The notes under the pieces were generated by a model, which saw only the letters and a program-made list of their open reading frames with translations, ran no database searches and had not been told where the DNA came from. Positions 27,101 to 33,765 of a stretch of 64,000 bases of DNA are shown piece after piece. The stretch's first letter is position 1; the number at the start of each line of letters is the position of its first letter. The DNA comes from CAYRGY01 sp964424075 (GTDB lineage: Bacteria > Patescibacteriota > Gracilibacteria > UBA1369). Where the stretch lies: NCBI GenBank assembly GCA_964424075.1, contig CAYRGY010000003.1:1-64000 (forward strand). The letters run 5' to 3'. The position numbers and the translations under genes are program-made.

Positions 27101-28885
27101 TTATGTATATTTAAATCCTGGTAAATAAATGTATTTAGTAATCTTTTGCTTAGTCAGCACTCTTTCTTTTGCCACAGACACCGGCAACTGAACATTATGC
27201 TTAGAAGAAAACAGATATTTGAATGCTGTTGAATCATTAATCACATTATCATACGATTTTCCTGCAAACTCTTTCCAAAAGATACTCAACTCTTCAGGCA
27301 ATAGAGACTTAGATTGTAAATCAGATCTTAAATCTCCAATCCTTAGAATTTCTTTCTCAACATCTCCCTCTTCATAGTTTTTGCCGGCTATCAACATTTG
27401 CTCAACCAGCACAACAGCAGCTGCCAATACTCTCAAAATTTGTTGCTTTCTTTTCTCTGGATCAAGGTCTTCCAATCCCTCAGACATTTTTTCAAGTCTT
27501 CTAGCGATCGCTACATCTACATTCTCATTCAAATCTTCCTTACTGTTCAAACCAACAATCACTGTTTGTTCTTCTTTCCGAATTACAGCAAATTCACTTT
27601 TTTTAATCTGATTAATCTTTAAAAACTTTTTCACTCTTGTTTTAAAATCTTCCAAATCCAATTTCATTGCCACTGTCTCTGTTTGTGTTGATAAAACTGT
27701 CTTCCTAACAGTAGTAAAAAAACCCTCTTCGAAATCAGGTAAACTTCGGTCAAACTTATTACAAAGAACTTTCCACGCATGTTTCAGCTTTGGAGGAAGT
27801 AAAACTGACTCACTTTGATCAGCCTCTCCCAGCTTATATACTCTATGCGCATGTGCCAATCTTCCCATGATTACCTGAAAACGACGATCATTCATCAAAT
27901 CACGTCTGTTTGTGGGTAAATTGTTAGCATTCATAAATTCAAACATTTCCTTTGACCACTGTTCTTCAAGTCTTCGTGGCAATCTGAAAATAATTCGCTC
28001 CCTACCACTAACTTTTTTAGGTATTACATTAACTCCCCAAATCTTGTAGTGATTTTCATCAACTTGATTTGTAGTTTTCTTAGGATGAATCTTAAAACCG
28101 AATTCTGCCAGAATTGACTCTACAACTTTTCTATCCTTTTTAGATAAAGCCTCAGTTCCCATAATCACAATGTCATCTGCATAGCGACCATAAATATGTG
28201 AAGCGGGTAATTTATCTTTAATTATATAATCAAAGTCCTTTGCAACCATATTTGCTAACATAGGACTCGTTGGAGCACCTTGAGGCAAACGACCATTGAT
28301 ACAACATAGTTGAGTAATAAAATTTGCTAAATCTTCAACAATCTCAACACTAAGTTGTGGACCACCACGCCATTTATGCAGTATTCTCAACAAATAGTTC
28401 AAAACTGCCCCATATACTTCATTTTCTTTAACACTGGGGAAGAAATTCTGAATATCAGTTGAATATACAGCTGCTAAATCTTCTCTATTCTTGTCAATCA
28501 ATCCTGTCATTCTAGCAATACCGGTATAAGCACTTCTTCCTCGAGTAAATCCATATACTCCGTCAGGCATTCTATTATAATTCAAAACACGTAAAATAAG
28601 ATGTTGATAATATTTCAACATATCACTGGGAGCTTCAATTGTTCTAGTCTTACCATTCCCCTTGGGAATTTCATCAATCCTATATTGCTTTTCGGGATCA
28701 AGCATCAATTGTTCATACAACGACAATGCAGTTACACCCAAAGGAGCTTTATTCTGCGCTTCCATCTTTGTAGGATATAGAAGTTGCTCCAGCTTTTCCA
28801 CAACATCCGGTGATGGAACTCTAATATTCCTTAGCCCATTTTTGTTATCAATATTTTGCATACAAAATTTTAGATAAGATGTCAT
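27101..28885 (-). CDS. Reverse transcriptase, retron/UG-like, unassigned class
   Basis: 594 aa from ATG 28885. RT domain: PKGNGKTRTIEAP (74-86), motif A with catalytic Asp 144 in STDIQNFFPS, QGAPTSP (202-208), YADD (235-238), and KIWGVNV (281-287) at the place where retron RTs have VTG. The retron NAxxH signature is absent (TGIARM at 121-126). About 300 C-terminal residues are unassigned. A longer frame from 29059 would run through the small RNA at 28919-29155, so I reject it. A promoter at 28884-28914 would start RNA after ATG 28885, making ATG 28861 (residue 9) an alternative start. It lies just downstream of two small RNAs and 1 bp before the AAA gene. QGAPTSP and the lack of a template/variable repeat pair argue against a diversity-generating retroelement. 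Confidence 0.9.
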   Translation of the reverse strand: MTSYLKFCMQNIDNKNGLRNIRVPSPDVVEKLEQLLYPTKMEAQNKAPLGVTALSLYEQLMLDPEKQYRIDEIPKGNGKTRTIEAPSDMLKYYQHLILRVLNYNRMPDGVYGFTRGRSAYTGIARMTGLIDKNREDLAAVYSTDIQNFFPSVKENEVYGAVLNYLLRILHKWRGGPQLSVEIVEDLANFITQLCCINGRLPQGAPTSPMLANMVAKDFDYIIKDKLPASHIYGRYADDIVIMGTEALSKKDRKVVESILAEFGFKIHPKKTTNQVDENHYKIWGVNVIPKKVSGRERIIFRLPRRLEEQWSKEMFEFMNANNLPTNRRDLMNDRRFQVIMGRLAHAHRVYKLGEADQSESVLLPPKLKHAWKVLCNKFDRSLPDFEEGFFTTVRKTVLSTQTETVAMKLDLEDFKTRVKKFLKINQIKKSEFAVIRKEEQTVIVGLNSKEDLNENVDVAIARRLEKMSEGLEDLDPEKRKQQILRVLAAAVVLVEQMLIAGKNYEEGDVEKEILRIGDLRSDLQSKSLLPEELSIFWKEFAGKSYDNVINDSTAFKYLFSSKHNVQLPVSVAKERVLTKQKITKYIYLPGFKYT

Positions 28886-28914
28886 TTTAATACTTATTTT
28901 AAATCTGTCAAGTA
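28884..28914 (-). promoter_or_regulatory. Promoter of the RT-AAA-VWA operon
   Basis: On the minus strand TTGACA (28909-28914) and TAAAAT (28884-28889) are 16 bp apart, the same spacing as the two small-RNA promoters upstream. Transcription should begin near 28877, inside the first codons read from ATG 28885. This supports ATG 28861 as the RT start for this transcript. Confidence 0.6.
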
Positions 28915-28918
28915 AACT

Positions 28919-28943
28919 AAAAAGAGCCCCTTTTGACAGGGGC
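28919..28943 (-). terminator. Terminator of small RNA unit B
   Basis: Stem GCCCC (28939-28943 on the plus strand reads GGGGC) with GGGGC (28926-28930 reads GCCCC), 8-nt loop, followed on the minus strand by TCTTTTT. It separates the small RNA from the RT gene. Confidence 0.75.
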
Positions 28944-29155
28944 GTGCCTTTGATCTGTTCGTTCTCTTTCGAATCTATTCCGCTAGGAATCGATGCGAAT
29001 CGAATCGAATAAAATCGATTCGAGAGCACTTCGAATCGATTTAATTCGATTCGAAACACTCAGTACACTTTCTCCTCCAGTACCAACGGTACCTTCAACG
29101 GAGCACACTACAAATGCAGTGTGGGCTACACGAATGCAACCTTAGCAACAGATCG
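28919..29155 (-). ncRNA. RT-associated small RNA, unit B
   Basis: A probable transcript of about 235 nt, from near 29154 to the terminator at 28919. The first about 89 nt (29155-29067) are almost identical to unit A and hold two hairpins: CACACT / AGTGTG and GTACC-GTT-GGTAC. The following arm (29066-28960) is unrelated in sequence to unit A and is built of GAATCGA-rich inverted repeats: a perfect 10-bp stem at 29030-29039 / 29046-29055 and an 8-bp stem at 29001-29008 / 29015-29022. AACAGATC at 29147-29154 pairs with GATCTGTT at 28952-28959 and closes the unit, as a1/a2 repeats close retron msr-msd. No coding frame fits. Identity as an RT template or primer is inference. Confidence 0.75.
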
Positions 29156-29160
29156 CTTAG

Positions 29161-29188
29161 ATTATAAATGTATATTATTTTTTGTCAA
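29161..29188 (-). promoter_or_regulatory. Promoter of small RNA unit B
   Basis: Perfect sigma-70 consensus on the minus strand: TTGACA (29183-29188), 16-bp spacer, TATAAT (29161-29166). Transcription would start near 29154, at the closing inverted repeat. It lies only 12 bp from the terminator of unit A. Confidence 0.88.
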
Positions 29189-29199
29189 TATTAAATTAG

Positions 29200-29220
29200 A
29201 AAAAGCCCCATTTACGGGGC
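29200..29220 (-). terminator. Terminator of small RNA unit A
   Basis: Stem GCCCC / GGGGC (29205-29209 and 29216-29220) with a 6-nt loop, followed on the minus strand by a T-run (29204-29200). Same design as the terminator of unit B. Confidence 0.8.
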
Positions 29221-29425
29221 AAAGAAATGATCTGTTCGTTCTAGGTTCTCCTGACCGTTGATGTGTTCCACATCCACTGTCAGGAGGACTGACAGCACCT
29301 GATCTCTTGATATCAGGTGCTGTCATGACCTTTCAAACTTTCTCCTCCAGTACCAACGGTACCTTCAACGGAGCACACTACAAATGCAGTGTGGGCTACG
29401 AATGCAACCTTAGCAACAGATCGAT
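29200..29425 (-). ncRNA. RT-associated small RNA, unit A
   Basis: A probable transcript of about 225 nt, from near 29425 to the terminator at 29200. The conserved first 87 nt match unit B. The arm (29336-29237) carries two strong hairpins: a 13-bp stem at 29291-29303 / 29312-29324 (GACAGCACCTGAT with its complement) and an 8-bp stem at 29248-29255 / 29279-29286 with an inner GATGTG / CACATC. AACAGATC at 29415-29422 and GATCTGTT at 29229-29236 close the unit. The layout (conserved first half, variable long hairpin second half, terminal inverted repeat, RT downstream) is that of a retron msr-msd. Confidence 0.77.
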
Positions 29426-29431
29426 ACTTTA

Positions 29432-29459
29432 GAAATATCACGATTTAATTTTTTGTCAA
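29432..29459 (-). promoter_or_regulatory. Promoter of small RNA unit A
   Basis: TTGACA (29454-29459), 16-bp spacer and TATTTC (29432-29437) on the minus strand. The -35 is perfect and the -10 weak, so unit A may be transcribed less than unit B, or need activation. Confidence 0.65.
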
Positions 29460-29511
29460 CTCTTCCTTCCATATATCAAAATCTATAATTCCCATCGTCA
29501 AGACAATCCCC

Positions 29512-29542
29512 TTGGCTTTTGCTATTAAACTAGCTATATAAT
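29512..29542 (+). promoter_or_regulatory. Promoter candidate for the acidic-repeat gene
   Basis: TTGGCT (29512-29517), then TATATA (29535-29540, 17-bp spacer), overlapping TATAAT at 29537-29542. It would give a leader of about 190 nt that contains the large stem-loop at 29571-29687. Confidence 0.5.
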
Positions 29543-29570
29543 ACCCGTTAGCTCTTTGAAATTTATCGAG

Positions 29571-29687
29571 AGAGACGTTTGTCTTTAATTAGTCACTTAT
29601 AGTTTTTGGCCATTGATTGTCCTGAACACTTCAAGTCAGTCAATGGCTTAAAAACTGTCTGATTAGCTTTGAGGACAAACGTTCTCT
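29571..29687 (+). ncRNA. Large structured leader RNA
   Basis: A long outer stem pairs AGAGACGTTTGTC (29571-29583) with GACAAACGTTCTCT (29674-29687), one bulged base. Inside, AGTTTTT and CCATTGA (29601-29616) pair with TCAATGG and AAAAACT (29640-29656) across a small internal loop. The element lies between a promoter and the start of the acidic-repeat gene, so a cis-regulatory leader is likely; because it is symmetrical, a minus-strand RNA is also possible. It matches no riboswitch I know. Confidence 0.55.
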
Positions 29688-29733
29688 TTCTCCCCCAAAC
29701 AACAACACGTCACATTAGGAGATTTAAAACAAA

Positions 29734-30199
29734 ATGCTCACGATTGGGCAGATTTACACGTACTCCCAGCTCGGTGCACTCATCAACGTCCTTGCCTATG
29801 AAGGCGTTCCACTCGAAGACGTAAGTCTCGATGACTGCACCATTCTAGTCAACGCCGATCTAGATTCTGACACGCTGGAGACCCTCATCCAACTCAGCAA
29901 TGATCTCGACATGGAAGCGAGCATTGCCAAGGCTGAGTCCTCGCCCGCGGCCACCTCCGACNNNNNNNNNNNNNNNNNNNNNNNNNNNNNNNNNNNNNNN
30001 NNNNNNNNNNNNNNNNNNNNNNNNNNNNNNNNNNNNNNNNNNNNNNNNNNNNNNNNNNNNNGAGCCCGACGAAGAAGCTGATGACGAAGACGAACAAGAG
30101 TCCTCGCCCGCGGCCACCTCCGACGAGCCCGACGAAGAAGCTGATGACGAAGACGAACAAGAGTCCTCGCCCGCGGCCAGCGATCAGGAAAGCGAGTAA
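29734..30199 (+). CDS. Acidic tandem-repeat protein, interrupted by assembly gap
   Basis: The N-terminal 66 residues form a small non-repetitive domain (MLTIGQIYTYSQLGALINVL onward) of unknown family. Then follow 21-residue units of the form SSPAATSDEPDEEADDEDEQE, rich in Asp and Glu. The frame is intact on both sides of the N-run (76 codons before it, 45 codons and a stop after it), so this is one gene whose true repeat number is unknown. AGGAG at 29717-29721 precedes ATG 29734 by 12 nt. Base composition is much GC-richer than the neighbours, which suggests transfer. Possible roles: acidic DNA-mimic, or surface or spacer domain; nothing proves either. Confidence 0.7.
29962..30061. other. Assembly gap of 100 N inside a 63-bp repeat
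   Basis: The N-run lies exactly at a repeat unit boundary. A 63-bp unit recurs at 30062-30124 and again from 30125. Short-read collapse of the array is the likely cause, and 100 is a placeholder length, since it would break the frame. Confidence 0.95.
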
Positions 30200-30275
30200 T
30201 CAAGAACTAGCCCACCGACCGTCTCAAGCCGCAATTCCACCGGTACGCCTCAGTAAGGGAGAGAGGACCATCATC

Positions 30276-30314
30276 GGGTGACAAGACTCCCCAGGAAGCG
30301 GAGACTTGTCTCCC
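30276..30314 (+). terminator. Hairpin after the acidic-repeat gene
   Basis: A stem of about 15 bp with two mismatches (30276-30290 with 30300-30314; core GACAAGACTCC / GGAGACTTGTC). There is no good T-run after it, so it may be a processing or partial termination signal. Confidence 0.5.
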
Positions 30315-30325
30315 TTCCCATTCAA

Positions 30326-31114
30326 TTATTGGATAATACCCCTTTTTTTTAAATCCTGTAACTTTTGCTCTATCACTAATCTTTCTTCTTCAGCATCAAC
30401 TGTTGAAGCGGACACTAAAGTTTCCTCTTCTTTATCACAACTCACAACCGGCTGAGGTCTTACCTTAGCTGCCCTTTTGGCCTGAACTGTTTCAGGTAAT
30501 GTACTCATACCTACTTTTGATTTTCCATTTATAGTTTGTTTGGCTTGAGTGGCTGAAATCGGCTCAGGCAAAGCCTCAGCTCTCGCGCGTTGAGCTTCTA
30601 TTGCCTCAACAAGTGGCTCCGGAGTTCTGCTTGGTGACTTGTATCTTACAGGAGGCTCTACCATGTCATACTCTCTATTATAAATCTGTGCTGTAGTAGG
30701 CCCTCGGTCGCATGATACGTGTGACCTGTTACTGGCCTGTTCTTTTTGACGTTTTTTTCTTAATCTCAATAATTTTTCCTCTTGAAGTAAAAAGGGAGAA
30801 AAATCATCCCGCATTATCTTTCTAATTTTTAAAACCGCATCCTTCATTCCCGGCCTTTCATTCATACAATCAATCAATCTATATACAGCATTTCTTTCCA
30901 GAGGATCAATTTCAAAATGTTCTAGCAAGCTGCGAATGCGATTTACAGCAAGATACAAAGCATTGGCAGCATTACTTTTTTCTCTATTTTCCACTGCATA
31001 CCTATATTTTTCTGAATCTTTGTAAAAAATACAATGAGCAGCTGCAACCAATATCTCCCTCTCACAAGTAATATAGCTTGGATTTAGAGATGTTATAGGC
31101 TGATTAGTAGTCAT
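30326..31114 (-). CDS. Unknown protein
   Basis: 262 aa, no known family and no signal peptide. Residues 1-125 look like a compact helical domain; residues 125-230 are low complexity (Pro, Ala, Arg, Glu); the end is helical and charged. Contains several isolated Cys. The AT-rich codon use matches the surroundings, unlike the acidic-repeat gene it converges with. Possibly a structural or nucleoprotein-associated protein, but nothing specific can be said. Confidence 0.6.
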   Translation of the reverse strand: MTTNQPITSLNPSYITCEREILVAAAHCIFYKDSEKYRYAVENREKSNAANALYLAVNRIRSLLEHFEIDPLERNAVYRLIDCMNERPGMKDAVLKIRKIMRDDFSPFLLQEEKLLRLRKKRQKEQASNRSHVSCDRGPTTAQIYNREYDMVEPPVRYKSPSRTPEPLVEAIEAQRARAEALPEPISATQAKQTINGKSKVGMSTLPETVQAKRAAKVRPQPVVSCDKEEETLVSASTVDAEEERLVIEQKLQDLKKRGIIQ

Positions 31115-31197
31115 AAAATAGGTATGATTAAATTTATTTAATTATAACTCTAAAATTACAACATGCAATATCACTGCTTTTATCTGAATATCGTTAA

Positions 31198-31459
31198 TAT
31201 AATTCCCTAAAATATAAAAAATACAAAAAAGGGCTTTTTAATTTCTTTGATACTCTAGGCCAATACGACTATCCCCGCTCAGCTTATTGGCTCAATCGTA
31301 AGGCAGACAAGGGCATTGAAGGAACTAAATTCGAACAATTTGAACAGGAATTTCTGGATCTTTATTCAGATTTCACCAATACCAGCTTATCTGAAGTCAG
31401 TCTCACCAAAAAAATGCGTCAATTCATTGATGAAATGCGCGCTTTTAAACGTCATTAAT
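31198..31459 (+). pseudogene. 5'-truncated gene remnant
   Basis: An open frame encodes about 70 residues with normal coding character (from about 31249: FDTLGQYDYPRSAYWLNRKA onward, ending RAFKRH at TAA 31459), but has no start codon or ribosome site and is preceded by a noncoding A/T-rich stretch. It overlaps the convergent 31445-31735 gene by 15 bp. The family is not recognised. Most likely the tail of a lost gene. Confidence 0.5.
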
Positions 31460-31735
31460 TTGCTCGCGAGCAAGCTTCAATTGTTCTTTAAAGTCAGAAA
31501 TCTTTTCGTCCATCACCACTCGCTCTTCTTCGAACTCTTGATCAGTCATTTCATCAATCTCATCCACCCTGGACTCAATATCCTCGAAAGATCTCCACAA
31601 TTCCTGCAATTGCTCTAGATAATCATCCTTAATATCTTCTTCAGATCGATCAGCATCATCTTGCAACTCCTCCAGCTTTTCCTGCCAGAGTTCAATTTTT
31701 TCCTGCAATTTAACGATATATTCTCCCTTGTTCAT
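31445..31735 (-). CDS. Small acidic coiled-coil protein
   Basis: 96 aa, almost wholly helical and charged (Glu, Asp, Lys, Gln), with heptad spacing over most of its length. No signal peptide or known family. The leader is A/T rich. Cytosolic coiled-coil proteins of this size often act as scaffolds, but no role can be given here. Confidence 0.65.
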   Translation of the reverse strand: MNKGEYIVKLQEKIELWQEKLEELQDDADRSEEDIKDDYLEQLQELWRSFEDIESRVDEIDEMTDQEFEEERVVMDEKISDFKEQLKLAREQINDV

Positions 31736-31804
31736 ATTGGTTTATATTTAAAATCACTAAACATAATAACAGATTTAGCGCAATTTTTCAATTATTTGAC
31801 TACC

Positions 31805-32245
31805 TTAAAGCACTTTATAGCACCCCTTAATCACCTCTGCTCCCTGCTCCTTAACTTCGTTTATCCCAGACTCCACATTAATCACATTGGTGAAACCTTC
31901 CTCCTGCATTATCTTTTGAGCCTCCAAACTACGCCTTCCACTTCTACAATAAACCAAATAGTTATTATTCTTATTCAACTGAGCAATTTGGGTCTGAAAA
32001 TCATCCCCTTCCACATTGGCATTAATCGCATTAGTCAGACATTCTTCCTGATATTCAGCTTCTGTACGCACATCCAGCACAGTAAAATTAGCATCAGTAG
32101 CATAGCTATCAATAAGTTCAATAGCTTCATTTGCAGAGACATTTGCATCTTCAATGTCAGTTAGAATACTAGCTTGAAGATCAGATCTCTGCGAAGAACA
32201 AGCAGTTAGAACTAAAAGTGAAACAATTATTAAATATTTGTACAT
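31805..32245 (-). CDS. Rhodanese-domain lipoprotein
   Basis: 146 aa. A lipoprotein signal ends in lipobox LTAC (Cys about residue 16). The rest is a single rhodanese domain with the active-site loop VYCRSGRRS (catalytic Cys near residue 100), and family patterns NFTVLDVRTEAEYQ and GFTNVINVESGI. Such exported rhodaneses transfer sulfane sulfur or handle persulfides at the cell surface. Probably expressed alone. Confidence 0.88.
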   Translation of the reverse strand: MYKYLIIVSLLVLTACSSQRSDLQASILTDIEDANVSANEAIELIDSYATDANFTVLDVRTEAEYQEECLTNAINANVEGDDFQTQIAQLNKNNNYLVYCRSGRRSLEAQKIMQEEGFTNVINVESGINEVKEQGAEVIKGCYKVL

Positions 32246-32291
32246 GAGATTTAATTATTTAAATATAGCTTAGAACACTCACATCACGATT

Positions 32292-32885
32292 TCAATCTTT
32301 GTTTCCTGATAACAAAACTTGATTAATCCTTTCCCTCACCTCTTCCACCAAACCTCTCAGCGTCGAATCACCTACAATTAAGTTGATTGAGCCATTTCTC
32401 CGGTCCATTCTTACTTTTTCTCCACAATCCTTACTGGATTTAACCAATCTTTCAATCATTTCCTGATCATTGTTGGTAATAACTGGCATTTTTGCTAACC
32501 AATCATATGGTTCCCGCTTCACATCTTTTTCTTCAATATAAGTCTCACCCAGAGTATCCACAATAGTCTGATAAAAGACTTGAACTTTTTGCCAGTAATA
32601 AATTCCATAATCCTCTATCCGTACATATCTAGGCGGCTTATTCATCATTACTCGCACTTTTTTCTGAGGAGTACTTCCATCTATATCTATATAATCCTCA
32701 AAACCATGTGTCTGCCGATGTTCCTTAATAATCTCAGTTACATCAAATATGGCTGGAAATTGAACTGCAAAATAATCAAACTCAAATTGATCATTCTCTT
32801 CATACAAAGGAGGATCTTCATTTCTACCTCCGTCAATAACACTAAACTGTCTTCGAGACATATTAAAGCTGATAAAACGATGCAT
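32292..32885 (-). CDS. Unknown protein
   Basis: 197 aa from ATG 32885; ATG 32861 (starting MSRRQFSVIDGG) is an alternative start. No signal peptide, no membrane segment and no family I recognise. Mixed alpha/beta composition with several Tyr and Trp in the centre. The end is a helical, charged segment. Divergent from the 32999 gene. Confidence 0.62.
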   Translation of the reverse strand: MHRFISFNMSRRQFSVIDGGRNEDPPLYEENDQFEFDYFAVQFPAIFDVTEIIKEHRQTHGFEDYIDIDGSTPQKKVRVMMNKPPRYVRIEDYGIYYWQKVQVFYQTIVDTLGETYIEEKDVKREPYDWLAKMPVITNNDQEMIERLVKSSKDCGEKVRMDRRNGSINLIVGDSTLRGLVEEVRERINQVLLSGNKD

Positions 32886-32943
32886 TTATATCACCAATAA
32901 TTATTTTGTCAATGTTATAGTATTGTCATTCGTCATTCATGCA

Positions 32944-32973
32944 TTGCGTCCATATAAGAAATATAGTATAATA
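32944..32973 (+). promoter_or_regulatory. Promoter of the 32999 gene
   Basis: TTGCGT (32944-32949), 17-bp spacer and a perfect TATAAT (32968-32973), giving a short A-rich leader before ATG 32999. Confidence 0.65.
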
Positions 32974-32998
32974 TATAGATAACCTTTAACACAAAAAC

Positions 32999-33673
32999 AT
33001 GCCAACATTTCTAGCTAAAGAAGTTTCCTCATTAGAGAATAAAGTACCCCCACTAAAAATTGAGGAAGGATCAGTAATTTCAGCTCCTCTTGCCATATTA
33101 CTCCAAGAGCATATCTCGACACTGGGTAAACTACCCATTGATAAGAAATATGAAGTTCCCAAAAAAATCAATCAGGAGTTACTTCCACGTATTGCAGCTG
33201 ATCTGAAAGAGCTGAATAGTGAATTAGACCCTCAAGAAGTTTTGGAAGTCCTTTTCAATCCGGAAGCAGTAAAACAAATTATCGATATCTTTTATAAAGA
33301 GGAGGAAAAACCAACCCTCACCATTCCAGACACAGACTATGGAATACAATATATCGATAGCTTAATGCAAAATGGCTTCGATCCCGCTACTATTCCTCAA
33401 GATATCGCTTATACATTGAGACTTGGCAAAACAGCCGGCATTACCAAACCTGGTTTCATTATTGAATTAAGCCCTAGTGATGTAAAACAGATAGTACCTA
33501 TTAATGTTGGTAAACAACATTATGCTTACCTAGGTCTAATTAGATTAACAAATCAAATCCCACCAAGTGGTATCAAATTACAAAGAGTTATTGCCCCTGA
33601 CGATAAGAAAATCCAAGCAATCGGGGACGAAGCTAGAGAGTTACTCTCCAAACACCCAAGCTTAAAGAAATAA
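32999..33673 (+). CDS. Unknown protein
   Basis: 224 aa, cytosolic by appearance, with no recognised family. It has a helical N-terminal half and a C-terminal part with more beta character. Clear promoter before it and a strong terminator after it show an independent transcription unit. Confidence 0.68.
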   Translation: MPTFLAKEVSSLENKVPPLKIEEGSVISAPLAILLQEHISTLGKLPIDKKYEVPKKINQELLPRIAADLKELNSELDPQEVLEVLFNPEAVKQIIDIFYKEEEKPTLTIPDTDYGIQYIDSLMQNGFDPATIPQDIAYTLRLGKTAGITKPGFIIELSPSDVKQIVPINVGKQHYAYLGLIRLTNQIPPSGIKLQRVIAPDDKKIQAIGDEARELLSKHPSLKK

Positions 33674-33680
33674 AAGCTTA

Positions 33681-33716
33681 AACCCGGTTAAATAAGAAAA
33701 ATAACCGGGTTTTTTT
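33681..33716 (+). terminator. Intrinsic terminator
   Basis: Perfect 10-bp stem AACCCGGTTA / TAACCGGGTT (33681-33690 and 33702-33711), then seven T. Ends the 32999-33673 transcript. Confidence 0.9.
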
Positions 33717-33721
33717 ATGCA

Positions 33722-33751
33722 CAAAAAAAGCCCCGACCTCATAGTCGGGGC
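33722..33751 (-). terminator. Intrinsic terminator
   Basis: Stem GCCCCGAC / GTCGGGGC (33730-33737 and 33744-33751); read on the minus strand it is followed by seven T. Ends the transcript of 33766-34380. Confidence 0.9.
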
Positions 33752-33765
33752 GATTAAAATCTGTT

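Larger units (their letters stand above)
29067..29423. repeat. Direct repeat shared by the two small RNAs
   Basis: 29067-29155 and 29337-29423 are identical except for a 2-nt insertion (AC) in the first. The copies are the conserved half of units B and A. The sequence between them (arms, terminator, promoter) is mostly different, so the duplication was followed by divergence or replacement of the arm. Confidence 0.9.

Noticed and set aside
27101..28885. Group II intron RT
   Set aside because: No maturase domain, no intron boundary or domain V-like fold seen near the RNA units.
27101..29059. RT start at 29059
   Set aside because: The added 58 residues are coded by small RNA unit B and its terminator, and have no RT similarity.
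21960..29460. Diversity-generating retroelement
   Set aside because: The only near-identical pair near the RT is the two small RNA halves, without adenine-specific differences; no variable protein target was seen, and the RT has QGAPTSP.
29796..30203. Minus-strand and shifted frames across the N-run
   Set aside because: They are shadows of the GC-rich acidic-repeat gene and owe their length to the N placeholder.
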